From: Streptomyces sp. NBC_01463
Lineage (GTDB): Bacteria; Actinomycetota; Actinomycetes; Streptomycetales; Streptomycetaceae
DNA length: 64,000 bases
NCBI GenBank assembly: GCA_036227345.1
Contig: CP109468.1
Span: 4,960,001-5,024,000 of the forward strand
Direction: 5' to 3'
Positions 34,714-44,097 of the stretch are shown here, in pieces; the stretch's first letter is position 1, and every line of letters begins with the position of its first letter. Position numbers and translations under genes: made by a program. Below the pieces are notes generated by a model that worked only from the letters and a program-made list of their open reading frames with translations, did not search any database and was not told the DNA's origin.

Positions 34714-35481
34714 ATGGAGCACTCCGTGGGACAGGTCGCCGGATACGCCGGAGTCACGGTGCGCACCCTGCACCACTACGACGGCATCGGGCTGCTCTCG
34801 CCCGGCGGGCGCAGCCACGCGGGCCACCGGCGTTACAGCGACGCCGACCTCGACCGGCTGCAGCAGATCCTGTTCTACCGGGAGCTCGGCTTCCCGCTCG
34901 ACGAGATCGCGGCGCTGCTCGACGACCCGGACGCGGACCCGCAGGAGCACCTGCGCCGCCGGCACGAGCTGCTGTCGCACCGGATCGCCGAACTGCAGCG
35001 CATGGCCACCGCCGTCGAGACAGCCATGGAGGCACGGAAGATGGGCATCAACCTCACGCCCGAGGAGAAGTTCGAGGTCTTCGGGGACAAGGACCCGGAG
35101 CGCTACGCGGACGAGGCGGAGCGCCGCTGGGGCGGCACCGGCACCTACGCCGAGTCGCAGCGCAGGACCGCCCGCTACACCAAGGAGGACTGGCAGCGGA
35201 TGCACGCCGAGGTCGCCTCCTGGGGCGAGCGCTACGACGCCCTCATGGCGGAGGGTGAGCCGGCCGGCGGCGTACGGGCGATGGACCTCGCCGAGGAGCA
35301 CCGGCTCCACATCACGACCTGGTTCTACGAGTGCACGACCGAGATCCACCGGGGGCTCGGCGAGATGTACGTCGCCGATCCGCAGTTCAAGGCGTTCTAC
35401 GAGTCGATGCGGCCGGGCCTGGCCGAGCACCTGCGCGACGCGATCGACGCGAACGCGGAGCGGCGGGGTGAGAGGCCCTAG
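34714..35481 (+). CDS. tipA: MerR-family multidrug-binding activator TipA
   Basis: Thiopeptide-inducible activator, 255 residues. The MerR helix-turn-helix is at about 1-70 (HSVGQVAGYAGVTVRTLHHYD, RRYSDADLDRLQQILFYRELG), followed by a coiled coil to about 110. The TipAS antibiotic-binding domain follows (about 115-250; TPEEKFEVFGDKDPERYADEA). In S. lividans an internal start makes TipAS alone; here ATG codons near residues 109-112 (MEARKMGINL) could serve. The known protein traps thiopeptides covalently through a Cys; here one Cys lies in FYECTTEIHRGLGEMY. AAGGAG upstream and a ptipA-like promoter support the start and autoregulation. Confidence 0.95.
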   Translation: MEHSVGQVAGYAGVTVRTLHHYDGIGLLSPGGRSHAGHRRYSDADLDRLQQILFYRELGFPLDEIAALLDDPDADPQEHLRRRHELLSHRIAELQRMATAVETAMEARKMGINLTPEEKFEVFGDKDPERYADEAERRWGGTGTYAESQRRTARYTKEDWQRMHAEVASWGERYDALMAEGEPAGGVRAMDLAEEHRLHITTWFYECTTEIHRGLGEMYVADPQFKAFYESMRPGLAEHLRDAIDANAERRGERP

Positions 35482-35545
35482 GTGCCACGGCGGGCGTGGC
35501 GCCGGGCAGGCGGGACTTTCAGAACACGCCCCAGCTGTCCCGGCG

Positions 35546-35577
35546 GTCGTGGGGGCGGGCCGTCCCGCCCCCACGAC
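35546..35577. terminator. Bidirectional terminator between tipA and ybjQ-like gene
   Basis: GTCGTGGGGGCGGG (35546-35559) pairs perfectly with CCCGCCCCCACGAC (35564-35577) around a four-base loop, a 14-pair stem placed between two convergent genes. Confidence 0.8.
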
Positions 35578-35584
35578 GGCGCGC

Positions 35585-35950
35585 TCAGCTCCGGCTGATC
35601 ACCGCCGCGGTTCCGTACGCACAGACCTCCGTGCCCACGTCGGCCGCCTCGGTCACGTCGAACCGCATCATCAGCACCGCGTTGGCGCCGCGCGCCTTCG
35701 CCTGCTCGACCAGCCGTTCCATGGCCTGGTTGCGGGTCTCGACGAGCGTCTTGGTCAGTCCCTTCAGCTCGCCGCCGATCATGGACTTCAGCCCGGCGCC
35801 GATCTGGCTGCCGAGGTGGCGGGAGCGCACGGTCAGGCCGAACACCTCACCGATGACCTGGGTCACCTGATAGCCGGGTACGTCATTGGTGGTGACGACC
35901 AGCACATCCGACTGTGCCGCCTGGCCGCCGCCGTAATCATCAATGCCCAT
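35585..35950 (-). CDS. YbjQ-family (DUF74) protein
   Basis: Small cytoplasmic protein of 121 residues. It matches the YbjQ/heavy-metal-binding family in VLVVTTNDVPGYQVTQVIGEVFGLTVRSRH, the GLTKTLVETRNQAMERL helix, and ARGANAVLMMRFDV. The family forms pentameric rings; a function has not been settled. The ATG at 35950 follows CAGGAGGTG, a strong ribosome site, which decides against the upstream in-frame ATG. It is convergent with tipA. Confidence 0.9.
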   Translation of the reverse strand: MGIDDYGGGQAAQSDVLVVTTNDVPGYQVTQVIGEVFGLTVRSRHLGSQIGAGLKSMIGGELKGLTKTLVETRNQAMERLVEQAKARGANAVLMMRFDVTEAADVGTEVCAYGTAAVISRS

Positions 35951-36100
35951 GGGATGGCACCTCCTGAGCACGATTTTTGTCCCGGTTCACCCGGTGTGCA
36001 TCTCCACAGGGGCCGCTGGAACCGGGAGGGGGTCCGCGGCGTTGATAGCTTTGGGCGGCCACGCAGCCGCGCCATCGACCACATCCTGGAGCCCGGACCC

Positions 36101-36817
36101 TTGAATACGCTTGCGCTCGGACCCAGCTGGCTGGACCCGGACCATCTGATCGGGCAGTTCGGGCTGATCGGCGTGCTGGTCATCGTCTTCGCCGAGTCCG
36201 GGCTGCTGATCGGGTTCTTCCTGCCCGGCGACTCGCTCCTGTTCACCACGGGTCTGCTGGTGACGACGGGCAAGCTGGACACCCCGCTGTGGCTGGTCTG
36301 CGTCCTGGTCGCCCTGGCGGCGATCATCGGCGACCAGGTGGGCTACCTCTTCGGCCGCAAGGTCGGCCCCTCGCTCTTCAACCGGCCGGACTCCCGCCTC
36401 TTCAAGCAGGAGAACGTCGAGAAGGCCCACGAGTTCTTCGAGAAGTACGGGCCGAAGTCGCTGATCCTGGCCCGCTTCGTGCCCATCGTGCGGACGTTCA
36501 CGCCGATCATCGCCGGTGTCAGCCGGATGAACTACCGCTCGTTCATCACGTTCAACATCATCGGCGGGGTCCTCTGGGGCGTCGGAGTGACGCTGCTGGG
36601 CGCGGGCCTCGGCCAGATCGAGTTCGTGCACAAGAACATCGAGGCGATGCTGGTCCTGATCGTGCTGATCTCGGTCGTGCCGATCGGCATCGAGTTCCTG
36701 CGCGCCCGCGGCAAGGCGAAGAAGGAAGCGGCGGCGGGCGAGCGCGAGGACCAGGACCCGCCCGCCGGTGGCGGCTCGGCGGCGGGCCGCCGCGGCGGCC
36801 GCCACGCCAAGCGCTGA
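36101..36817 (+). CDS. DedA-family membrane protein
   Basis: Membrane protein of 238 residues with about five hydrophobic segments. DedA marks are FAESGLLIGFFLPGDSLLF (about 28-46), a QVGYLFGRKVG stretch, FEKYGPKSLILARFVPIVRTFTPIIAG (about 125-150), and GGVLWGVGVTLLGAGLG. The acidic residue in FAESG and arginines in ARFVPIVR are the conserved family charges; DedA proteins act as lipid carriers (undecaprenyl phosphate or phosphatidylethanolamine recycling). A Lys/Gly/Arg-rich tail ends RRGGRHAKR. The start is TTG at 36101 with GGAG upstream. It is convergent with the ThrE-like gene. Confidence 0.9.
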   Translation: MNTLALGPSWLDPDHLIGQFGLIGVLVIVFAESGLLIGFFLPGDSLLFTTGLLVTTGKLDTPLWLVCVLVALAAIIGDQVGYLFGRKVGPSLFNRPDSRLFKQENVEKAHEFFEKYGPKSLILARFVPIVRTFTPIIAGVSRMNYRSFITFNIIGGVLWGVGVTLLGAGLGQIEFVHKNIEAMLVLIVLISVVPIGIEFLRARGKAKKEAAAGEREDQDPPAGGGSAAGRRGGRHAKR

Positions 36818-36843
36818 CCCCGGCGCCCGCAAGGGGCGCGGGG
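36818..36843. terminator. Hairpin between dedA and thrE-like gene
   Basis: CCCC (36818-36821) and GCGCCC (36823-36828) pair with GGGCGC (36834-36839) and GGGG (36840-36843), with a single bulged G. It lies between two convergent genes. Confidence 0.6.
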
Positions 36844-36850
36844 CCTCGCG

Positions 36851-38560
36851 TCAGAAGCCGCGCGTCCGCTTGGCCGCGCGGCGGTTCGCGCCGCCGACCG
36901 CGCCCGGCACCCGCATGAACAGCCGGGAGATCTCGCTTCCCAGGTTCACCCCGATCGCGATGGCCAGCGCCGTCGCCACCGCGGTCGACAGCGAGGCGAG
37001 CCCCCGGTCCAGCTCGTTCTGCGCGACACCCAGCAGACCGAAGTACGTGGCCGAGCCGGGCAGCAGCGGACCGATCGCGGCCGTGATGAACGGCAGCGAC
37101 GAGGTGTAGCGGTAGCGCGAGAACAACTGCCCGAACAGCCCGACGAGCCCAGCCGCCGCGGCGGTGGCCGCGACCGCGGAGAGGTTGCCCGTCCGGGCCA
37201 TCGCCCCGTAGATGACCCAGGCCACGCCGCCGTTGAGGGTCACCGCCAGCACCGTGGACCGTTCCTGCTGGAGCAGGATCGCGAAGGCCAGGGTCAGCAC
37301 CATCGACGCCAGGATCTGCACCACCGGCCGGTCGTGGGAGATGAGCCGCGCCTCCGGGTCCAGCTCGGCACCCAGCTGTAGCCCCCCGTAGAGGGCCAGC
37401 AGCACCCCGGCGACGATCGCGATGAAGAAGTACATGACCTCCAGCAGCCGGGCGGAGGCGGTGATGTAGTAGCCGGTCAGGCCGTCCTGCACACCCGCGA
37501 CCAGGGCCCGCCCCGGCAGCAGCGCGAACAGCCCACCGGTGATCACCGCCGACGGCCGTACGTCCGACCAGTGGGTGAGGGTCAGCGCCACACCCATCGC
37601 GGCGGGCGGCATCGCCGCCACCACGAACTGGTAGAACTCCGGCAGCCCGCGCCCGGCACACAGCCAGGCCAGCCGGTCGCCGAGCATCGCGCCGAGCGCC
37701 GCGATCAGGAACACCAGCGGACCACCGCCGACCAGCACCGACGCGGCGCCCGCCAGCCCGCCCGCGGCCAGTGTGAGCACCCAGCCCGGGTACGGGTGAC
37801 GGTTCCTGCGGATCTCCGCGAGACGCCGGTAGGCCTCCTCCAGGGAGACCTCGCCCTCCACGGTGGTGATGTCGTCGATGAGCCGGAAGACGGCCGCCAG
37901 CCGGGTGTAGTCGGTGCCCCGGCGGCGTACCGTACGGCTCGCCGTCACCGGGTCCTCCACCAGCGACGGCTGGTGCGAGATGGACAGCAGCGTGAAGGTG
38001 ACGGTCGGCTCGCAGCGGTCGAGCCCGTAGCTGCGGGTCACGGCGAACATCGCCGCCTCGACGTCCTCGGCGCCCTCGCCGCCGGCGAGCAGCAGCTCCC
38101 CGATACGCAGCGTCAGGTCGAGCACGCGCGGCACCGCCGGGCCCGCGTCGTCGTGCTTCTGCACCGGCTCCGGCGCCGGGCGGTCGGCGACCGGCATCCG
38201 CAGCATCGTGCGCATCCGGTCCTGCCAGGGGGCTTCCTTGGTCAGCCGGATCATCGGAATGCCGTGCGCGGGGGTGAAGGCGGGCGGCGAGTTCCGGGCG
38301 TCGTAGGTGCTCGGCAGGGCGAAGGCGGAGCCGCCCGAGTCGGCTCCGGCCGCGGAAGCGGAACCTGTGCCCGAGCCCGAACCCGTGCCCGGACTCTGCG
38401 GCTCGGGGGTCAGACCCGACGGAAGGGCGAACTCCGACGTCGGGTGGTCGTCTTCGGACGCCGGTGCCGGCCTGCCCACCCCCGCGGGCTGGGAGAAGGC
38501 GCTGCGCGCCTCGTCGGACTGGGGCTTCTGGTCATCGGGACCGCCCGGTTCCGCCACCAC
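36851..38560 (-). CDS. Threonine/serine exporter family protein (ThrE type)
   Basis: Membrane protein of 569 residues. The first 150 residues are low-complexity, rich in Pro, Ser, Gly and Ala. The ThrE cytoplasmic domain lies at about 155-280 (LDLTLRIGELLLAGGEGAEDVEAAMFAVTR). About ten transmembrane helices follow, from about 285 to 555, including ADRLAWL-like and PGSATYFGLL motifs. Homologues export threonine and serine in Corynebacterium; the substrate here is not proven. Tandem GTG codons at 38560 and 38557 follow GAGGAACGAGG. An in-frame ATG far upstream is unlikely. It stands alone; ppa lies after it on the same strand, 141 bases upstream. Confidence 0.87.
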   Translation of the reverse strand: MVAEPGGPDDQKPQSDEARSAFSQPAGVGRPAPASEDDHPTSEFALPSGLTPEPQSPGTGSGSGTGSASAAGADSGGSAFALPSTYDARNSPPAFTPAHGIPMIRLTKEAPWQDRMRTMLRMPVADRPAPEPVQKHDDAGPAVPRVLDLTLRIGELLLAGGEGAEDVEAAMFAVTRSYGLDRCEPTVTFTLLSISHQPSLVEDPVTASRTVRRRGTDYTRLAAVFRLIDDITTVEGEVSLEEAYRRLAEIRRNRHPYPGWVLTLAAGGLAGAASVLVGGGPLVFLIAALGAMLGDRLAWLCAGRGLPEFYQFVVAAMPPAAMGVALTLTHWSDVRPSAVITGGLFALLPGRALVAGVQDGLTGYYITASARLLEVMYFFIAIVAGVLLALYGGLQLGAELDPEARLISHDRPVVQILASMVLTLAFAILLQQERSTVLAVTLNGGVAWVIYGAMARTGNLSAVAATAAAAGLVGLFGQLFSRYRYTSSLPFITAAIGPLLPGSATYFGLLGVAQNELDRGLASLSTAVATALAIAIGVNLGSEISRLFMRVPGAVGGANRRAAKRTRGF

Positions 38561-38700
38561 TCGACCTCGTTCCTCGTCGGCTGCGCGTCCTCGGATGCGC
38601 TCCTGCCCAGTATGGCCACGTGCATGGGCGCGCATGCGAACGGGCGGCACACCCGTGAAGGTGTGCCGCCCGCAGCGTGCTCAGAACCGTAAGCGGAACC

Positions 38701-39195
38701 TCAGTGGGCGCCGCCCTGCGCCTCCAGGCGCTTGTACGAGTTCTCGATCTCGGCCTCGGCCTCGACGCGGCCGACCCAGTCGGCGCCCTCGACGGACTTG
38801 CCGGGCTCCAGGTCCTTGTAGACCTCGAAGAAGTGCTGGATCTCCAGGCGGTCGAACTCCGACACGTGGTGGATGTCGCGCAGGTGCTCCACCCGGGGGT
38901 CGGAGGCCGGCACGCACAGCAGCTTGTCGTCGCCGCCGGCCTCGTCGGTCATCCGGAACATGCCGATCGCGCGGCACTTGATGAGGCAGCCGGGGAACGT
39001 CGGCTCCTCCAGGATGACCAGCGCGTCCAGCGGGTCGCCGTCCTCGCCGAGGGTGTTCTCGACGAAGCCGTAGTCCGCCGGGTAGCTGGTCGAGGTGAAG
39101 AGTCGACGGTCCAGGCGGATCCGGCCGGTCTCGTGATCCACCTCGTACTTGTTCCGCGAACCCTTCGGGATCTCGATAACGACGTCGAACTCCAC
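38701..39195 (-). CDS. ppa: Inorganic pyrophosphatase
   Basis: Soluble family I pyrophosphatase of 164 residues that hydrolyses PPi and drives biosynthesis. It starts [20 protein letters not shown]. The metal-site signature DGDPLDALV is near residue 54-62. Other marks are [19 protein letters not shown] and [24 protein letters not shown] lies seven bases before the GTG at 39195, which decides the start; in-frame ATG codons at 39210 and 39279 are less likely. The length matches Streptomyces and mycobacterial enzymes. It is divergent from dacB, with 86 bases between the starts. Confidence 0.95.
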   Translation of the reverse strand: MEFDVVIEIPKGSRNKYEVDHETGRIRLDRRLFTSTSYPADYGFVENTLGEDGDPLDALVILEEPTFPGCLIKCRAIGMFRMTDEAGGDDKLLCVPASDPRVEHLRDIHHVSEFDRLEIQHFFEVYKDLEPGKSVEGADWVGRVEAEAEIENSYKRLEAQGGAH

Positions 39196-39281
39196 GGGTG
39201 GCTCCTCCATGATCAACACATACGACTGATGGTTAAGTGTCCCCCACGGAGATGCGTGCTCGCGAAAGGGGCTGGTCAACG

Positions 39282-40787
39282 GTGGCCGAGCCGGTGAAAA
39301 GACCGTCGATCAACCCGTTCGCCAAGCTGAGCAAGGCAGCCCTGGCGGACCATCTCGACCTGCGGAACGGGCTGAGCAACTGGCAGTTCACGGCCGTTTC
39401 CGCCGTCCTGGGCCTGGCGCTCGCAGCCGGCGCCGTCCTCGCCGCCGGTCCCTGGGACTCGGGTCAGCGTAAGGCCGAGCAGGACTGGGCGGCCGCCCGG
39501 ACCCCCACAGGTGGCACACATCACGACCCGGACGCGCCCGCGGGTCCGGCCCCCGCACCGAGCGCCCCGGCGGTGCTCGCCGCCCTCGGCGCCGCACCCG
39601 GCAAGCCGGCGGCGGACGCCGTGGACGCCCCGGACGGAGCAGCGGCCGCGCTCCGCTCCGTGCTGGCGCCGCTGCTGAAGGACCCCGCGCTCGGCACCCG
39701 GCGCAGCGCCGTCGTCATCGACACCGCGACCGGCCGGCGGCTGTACGGGGTGGGAGCCGACACCCCGATGACCCCCGCCTCCACGGTCAAGATCGCCACC
39801 ACGGTCGCCGCCCTCACCGCGCTCGGCCCCGCCCACCGCATCCCCACGGCAGTCCGGGCCTCCGCGGACCTGCGCACCGTGACCCTGGTCGGCGGCGGCG
39901 ACCCCACCCTCGACCGGGCCGCCCTGCGCACCCTGGCCGCCGACACCGCCCGCGCCCTGAAGGACGGCGGGGTCCGTTCGGTGCGGCTGCGGTACGACAC
40001 CTCCGGCTACTCCGGGCCCGCGCTCCACCCGATCGGCCCCAACGAGAACATCGCTCCCGTGAGCGCCCTGATGATCGACGAGGGACGGCTCGACGACACC
40101 TCCAGCGGGCCCGCGCCACGCAGCGGCGACCCGGCCCGTGACGCCGCCGACGCCTTCGGCGAACTGCTGGACGAGGCCGGGATCACCACCACCGACGGCC
40201 CGGAGGCGGGCCGGGCGGCGGCCAAGTCCAGGCCGGTCGCCAAGCACCTCTCCGCCCCGCTGTCCGCCCTGGTCGAGCGGGCGCTGACCAACAGCGACAA
40301 CGACATCGCCGAGGCGCTGGCCCGCCAGACCGCGCTGGCCACGGGCGAGGCGGCCGACTTCAAGGGCGGCCGACGGGCCGTCACCGCACAGCTGAAGAAG
40401 CTCGGACTGCCCCTGAAGGGCGTGAACATCGCCGACGGCAGCGGGCTCGACCGCCGGGACAAGGTCACCGCCGCCCTGCTCGCCGGTCTCCTGGCCCGCG
40501 CCGCCGACCGGGACCACACCGAACTGCGCCCCGTCCTCACCGGCCTTCCGGTGGCCGGCTTCAGCGGCACGCTCAGCGGCCGCTACACGACGAAGGCCGG
40601 CGGCACCGGCCTGATCCGCGCCAAGACCGGCACTCTCACCGGCGTCAACACGCTCTCCGGCACGGTCGTCGACCCGCACGGCCGGCTGCTCGCGTTCGCC
40701 TTCCTCGCCTCTGGCACCACCGCCCCGGCCGAGGCCCAGTCGGCCCTCGACGCGCTCGCCACCGCCCTGGCCGCCGGGAGACAATGA
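39282..40787 (+). CDS. dacB: D-alanyl-D-alanine carboxypeptidase/endopeptidase, PBP4 type
   Basis: Peptidoglycan enzyme of the penicillin-binding protein 4 class, 501 residues. An N-terminal membrane anchor lies at about 43-65 ([21 protein letters not shown]), then an Ala/Pro-rich linker. The active-site motifs are STVK (about 167-170), SDN in [17 protein letters not shown], and KTGT in RAKTGTLTG. All three are intact. The GTG at 39282 is chosen because AAGGGG lies about ten bases upstream. It is divergent from ppa and is followed by the DUF2342 gene, the common Streptomyces order. Confidence 0.93.
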   Translation: MAEPVKRPSINPFAKLSKAALADHLDLRNGLSNWQFTAVSAVLGLALAAGAVLAAGPWDSGQRKAEQDWAAARTPTGGTHHDPDAPAGPAPAPSAPAVLAALGAAPGKPAADAVDAPDGAAAALRSVLAPLLKDPALGTRRSAVVIDTATGRRLYGVGADTPMTPASTVKIATTVAALTALGPAHRIPTAVRASADLRTVTLVGGGDPTLDRAALRTLAADTARALKDGGVRSVRLRYDTSGYSGPALHPIGPNENIAPVSALMIDEGRLDDTSSGPAPRSGDPARDAADAFGELLDEAGITTTDGPEAGRAAAKSRPVAKHLSAPLSALVERALTNSDNDIAEALARQTALATGEAADFKGGRRAVTAQLKKLGLPLKGVNIADGSGLDRRDKVTAALLAGLLARAADRDHTELRPVLTGLPVAGFSGTLSGRYTTKAGGTGLIRAKTGTLTGVNTLSGTVVDPHGRLLAFAFLASGTTAPAEAQSALDALATALAAGRQ

Positions 40788-40823
40788 GGTCCCAACACCT
40801 CACCGCGCTCCGGGCCGAGCACG

Positions 40824-40829
40824 TACGGT
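40824..40829 (+). promoter_or_regulatory. Predicted -10 hexamer TACGGT, leaderless
   Basis: TACGGT ends six bases before the ATG at 40836; no purine-rich site lies between. Confidence 0.5.
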
Positions 40830-40835
40830 TGACGC

Positions 40836-41969
40836 ATGACGAGCATCGGTGGTGCCGGGATGGTCGACTGGAATCTCGCGGTCGCGACCGCGACCCGGCT
40901 AGTACGGCCGGGTCCCGAGATCAGCCGCGAGGAGGCCCGCGAGGTCGTCGCGGAGCTGCGCAGGCATGCCAAGGCGGCGGAGGAACACGTCCGCGCCTTC
41001 ACCCGGATGATCCCGGAGGGGACCGAACCGGAGGACACCCCGGTCCTGGTCGTCGACCGGGCGGGCTGGATCAAGGCGAACGTCGCGGGCTTCCGGGAAC
41101 TGCTCCGCCCCCTCCTGGAGAAGATGGAGGAGCGGCGCGGCGGCGGCGCGGGCGGCGCCGTGCTCGGCGCGGTCGGCTCCAAGGTGACCGGTGTCGAGGT
41201 GGGGATGCTGCTGTCGTTCCTGGCCTCCCGGGTCCTCGGCCAGTACGAGACGTTCGCCCCCGCCACCCGTGAGCTCCCCGCGTCGGCCGACGGCGGCGGC
41301 CGACTGCTGCTGGTCGCGCCGAACATCGTCCACGTCGAGCGGGAGCTGGAGGTCGACCCGCACGACTTCCGCCTCTGGGTCGCCCTCCACGAGGAGACGC
41401 ACCGCACCCAGTTCACCGCGGTGCCCTGGCTCCGCGACCATCTGCAGGGCGAGATCCAGTCATTCCTCGACGAGACCGACGTCGACCCGATGACGGTGCT
41501 GGAACGGCTCCGCGAGGCCGCCCAGTCGCTGGCCGGCGGCCGGCCCGAGGGCGAGGAGGGCGAGGACGGCGGGCGCAGCCTCGTCGAGATCGTCCAGACC
41601 CCCGCCCAGCGCGAGATCCTCGGCCGCCTCACCGCGGTCATGTCCCTGCTGGAGGGGCACGCCGACTACGTGATGGACGGCGTCGGCCCCGAGGTGGTGT
41701 CCTCCGTCGGCGAGATCCGGGAGAAGTTCCAGCAGCGCAGGGCGCGCGGCGCGAGCCGCCTCGACCAGGCGCTGCGCAAGCTCCTCGGGCTCGACGCCAA
41801 ACTGCGCCAGTACCGCGACGGCGAAAGGTTTGTGCGCGCCGTCGTCGACGAGGTCGGGATGGACGGCTTCAACCGGGTCTGGACCTCGCCCAACACGCTT
41901 CCGACCAAGGCCGAGATCGCCAAGCCGGAGGACTGGATCGCGAGGGTGCACCGTAAGGCAGAGTCATGA
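40836..41969 (+). CDS. Zinc-dependent metalloprotease-like protein (DUF2342)
   Basis: Protein of 377 residues with the HExxH motif in ALHEETHRTQFTAVPWL (about 183-200). The following VIMMSLLEGHADYVMDGVG-like stretch contains EGHADYVMD, which probably gives a third metal ligand. The family is annotated as coenzyme-F420-biosynthesis-associated or zinc-dependent metalloprotease; no substrate is known. It has no signal peptide. It lies between dacB and tilS, as in other actinobacteria, which suggests a link to cell-wall or tRNA functions but no more. Confidence 0.88.
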   Translation: MTSIGGAGMVDWNLAVATATRLVRPGPEISREEAREVVAELRRHAKAAEEHVRAFTRMIPEGTEPEDTPVLVVDRAGWIKANVAGFRELLRPLLEKMEERRGGGAGGAVLGAVGSKVTGVEVGMLLSFLASRVLGQYETFAPATRELPASADGGGRLLLVAPNIVHVERELEVDPHDFRLWVALHEETHRTQFTAVPWLRDHLQGEIQSFLDETDVDPMTVLERLREAAQSLAGGRPEGEEGEDGGRSLVEIVQTPAQREILGRLTAVMSLLEGHADYVMDGVGPEVVSSVGEIREKFQQRRARGASRLDQALRKLLGLDAKLRQYRDGERFVRAVVDEVGMDGFNRVWTSPNTLPTKAEIAKPEDWIARVHRKAES

Positions 41970-42170
41970 TCACGGCCCGTGCGCGGGCCCGGGACCCGAG
42001 GGCAACGCGCCGGTAATCACCCATCCGAGGGACCGTAGGGGCATGGGAAGGCGTGCAATGCTCGATGAACGGCTTTGCTCTGTCACCATCGACGCACTCT
42101 GAGTGACGGCACTCTTTTCCGTCCCGGCACTCGGAGGCACCTCTCCAGAACTTCACGAAGGGCACCGGAC

Positions 42171-43262
42171 ATGGGTCCCCATCCTGCGGTCGCGGCGATA
42201 CGCCTGGCGGTCCGCCGCGTACTCCACGACGTACTCACCGAATTCTCCGAACAGACCGAACGCACCGGGCACACCGGACGCGCCCCGCACCCCGAGCTCG
42301 CCGAGGCCGGAGCGGGCAGGCGGCGCGCCGCACTTCCCGAACGCCCCGGTACCCCGCTGGTACTGGTGGCATGCTCCGGCGGCGCCGACTCGATGGCGCT
42401 CGCCTCCGCCCTCGCCTTCGAGGCCCGCAAACTCGCCGTCCGGGCCGGCGGCATCACCGTCGACCACGGCCTCCAGGACGGCTCCGACGCCCGCGCCGCC
42501 GAGGTCGCCGACCGCCTCGCCGCCATGAACCTCGACCCCGTCGAGGCGGTCGCGGTGCACGTCGGCCACGGCGGCGGACCCGAGGCCGCCGCCCGCGACG
42601 CCCGCTACGCGGCCCTGGACGCCGCGGCCGAGCGCCACGGCGCCGCCGCCGTCCTGCTCGGCCACACCCGCGACGACCAGGCGGAGACGGTCCTGCTGGG
42701 CCTCGCCCGCGGCTCCGGCATCCGCTCCCTGTCCGGCATGGCCGCCGCCTCCGGACCGGCCGGCCGCTACCGCCGCCCCTTCCTCCAGCTCGACCGGCAG
42801 ACCGCCCGCACGGCCTGTCTGGCCCAGTCCCTGCCCGTCTGGGACGACCCGCACAACATCGACCCCGCCTACACCCGCTCCCGGCTGCGCCACGAGGGCC
42901 TGCCCGCCCTGGAGAAGGCGCTGGGCAAAGGAGTCGTCGAGGCCCTGGCCCGTACGGCCCAGCTCTCCCGCGACGACGCCGACGCCCTCGACACCTGGGC
43001 CGCCGAGGCCGGACGTGACGTACGCGACGACGCGGGCCGGCTGGAGTGCGCCAAGCTCAACGCGCTGCCGCCCGCCGTCCGCCGCCGCGTCCTGCGCCGG
43101 GCCGCCATAGAGGCGGGCTCCCCGGCCGGTTCGCTCTTCGCCCGGCACATCGAGGAAGTCGACCGCCTCATCACCGGCTGGCGCGGCCAGCAGGCCATCA
43201 ACCTCCCCGGCCGCGTCGAAGCCCGGCGGCAGGGTGGCAGACTGGTCATTCGGCAGAGCTGA
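42171..43262 (+). CDS. tilS: tRNA(Ile)-lysidine synthase
   Basis: Modifies C34 of the tRNA-Ile with anticodon CAU to lysidine, letting it read AUA. The PP-loop SGGADSM is near residue 69. Other marks are [31 protein letters not shown] and [14 protein letters not shown] [11 protein letters not shown]. The protein is 363 residues, the short actinobacterial form. The ATG at 42171 follows AAGGGCACC; the open frame extends further up without family similarity. A Pro/Arg-rich insert separates the start from the PP-loop domain. The essential tilS-hpt-ftsH order is widely conserved. Confidence 0.93.
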   Translation: MGPHPAVAAIRLAVRRVLHDVLTEFSEQTERTGHTGRAPHPELAEAGAGRRRAALPERPGTPLVLVACSGGADSMALASALAFEARKLAVRAGGITVDHGLQDGSDARAAEVADRLAAMNLDPVEAVAVHVGHGGGPEAAARDARYAALDAAAERHGAAAVLLGHTRDDQAETVLLGLARGSGIRSLSGMAAASGPAGRYRRPFLQLDRQTARTACLAQSLPVWDDPHNIDPAYTRSRLRHEGLPALEKALGKGVVEALARTAQLSRDDADALDTWAAEAGRDVRDDAGRLECAKLNALPPAVRRRVLRRAAIEAGSPAGSLFARHIEEVDRLITGWRGQQAINLPGRVEARRQGGRLVIRQS

Positions 43263-43346
43263 CGCACAAGCGGCTGACATGCAGGCGAGCGGCCGCGCAG
43301 GCCCGGGACTCCACCCCGGACCCGGCAGGCAAAGAAAGAGACGCGG

Positions 43347-43901
43347 GTGAACGAGAAGGACATGGGTACCGACCTTCAGTCGGTGCTCCTCACCAAGGAA
43401 GAGATCGACGCGAAGCTCGTCGAACTGGCCGCGAAGATCGACGCGGAGTACGCGGGCAAGGACCTGCTCCTCGTCGGAGTCCTCAAGGGCGCGGTGATGG
43501 TCATGGCGGACCTGGCGCGCGCGCTGTCCACCCCCGTCACCATGGACTGGATGGCCGTCTCGTCGTACGGCGCGGGCACCCAGTCCTCCGGTGTCGTCCG
43601 GATCCTCAAGGACCTGGACACCGACATCAAGGGCAAGCACGTCCTGATCGTCGAGGACATCATCGACTCGGGCCTGACGCTGTCCTGGCTGATGTCGAAC
43701 CTCGGCTCGCGCGAGCCCGCATCGCTGGAGATCTGCACCCTGCTGCGCAAGCCGGACGCGGCGAAGGTCGCGCTCGACTGCAAGTGGGTCGGCTTCGACA
43801 TCCCCAACGAGTTCGTCGTCGGCTACGGGCTGGACTACGCGGAGAAGTACCGCAACCTGCCCTTCGTCGGCACCCTCGCCCCGCACGTCTACGGCGGCTG
43901 A
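43347..43901 (+). CDS. hpt: Hypoxanthine phosphoribosyltransferase
   Basis: Purine salvage enzyme, 184 residues, that makes IMP or GMP from PRPP. The PRPP motif [15 protein letters not shown] is around 108-122, and the purine-binding [26 protein letters not shown] follows near 145-170. Family marks [14 protein letters not shown] and DWMAVSSYG are present. The GTG start at 43347 has an AAAGAAAGAG stretch upstream; ATG at 43362 is an alternative. It sits between tilS and ftsH, the conserved order. Confidence 0.94.
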   Translation: MNEKDMGTDLQSVLLTKEEIDAKLVELAAKIDAEYAGKDLLLVGVLKGAVMVMADLARALSTPVTMDWMAVSSYGAGTQSSGVVRILKDLDTDIKGKHVLIVEDIIDSGLTLSWLMSNLGSREPASLEICTLLRKPDAAKVALDCKWVGFDIPNEFVVGYGLDYAEKYRNLPFVGTLAPHVYGG

Positions 43902-43950
43902 GCACGACGCCGGCGAACCCGCCCCGGCTGCGGGGAACCCTCACCGATTT

Positions 43951-43979
43951 CCCGCCGTTGAGCCTTCGAAGGCGGGTTT
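43951..43979 (+). terminator. Hairpin after hpt
   Basis: CCCGCC (43951-43956) pairs with GGCGGG (43971-43976), followed by TTT. A second small stem CCCCG/CGGGG lies at 43922-43935. The pair separates hpt from ftsH. Confidence 0.55.
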
Positions 43980-44097
43980 GACAGACTTCCTCTGCGGTCG
44001 TCGGTGACAATGCCGGTGTACCGTCCGAAGAACAGTCTTTACTCACAGCAGCATTTACCTACGGGCAGGAGGGACGGGGCGACTTCGCTCCGTATGG

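Noticed and set aside
34714..35481. TipA as a horizontally acquired resistance gene
   Set aside because: Codon use and GC match the neighbours, and TipA is a normal chromosomal gene in Streptomyces.
42075..42170. Extended N-terminus of TilS
   Set aside because: The upstream part has no family similarity, and a ribosome-site-like AAGGG precedes the ATG at 42171.
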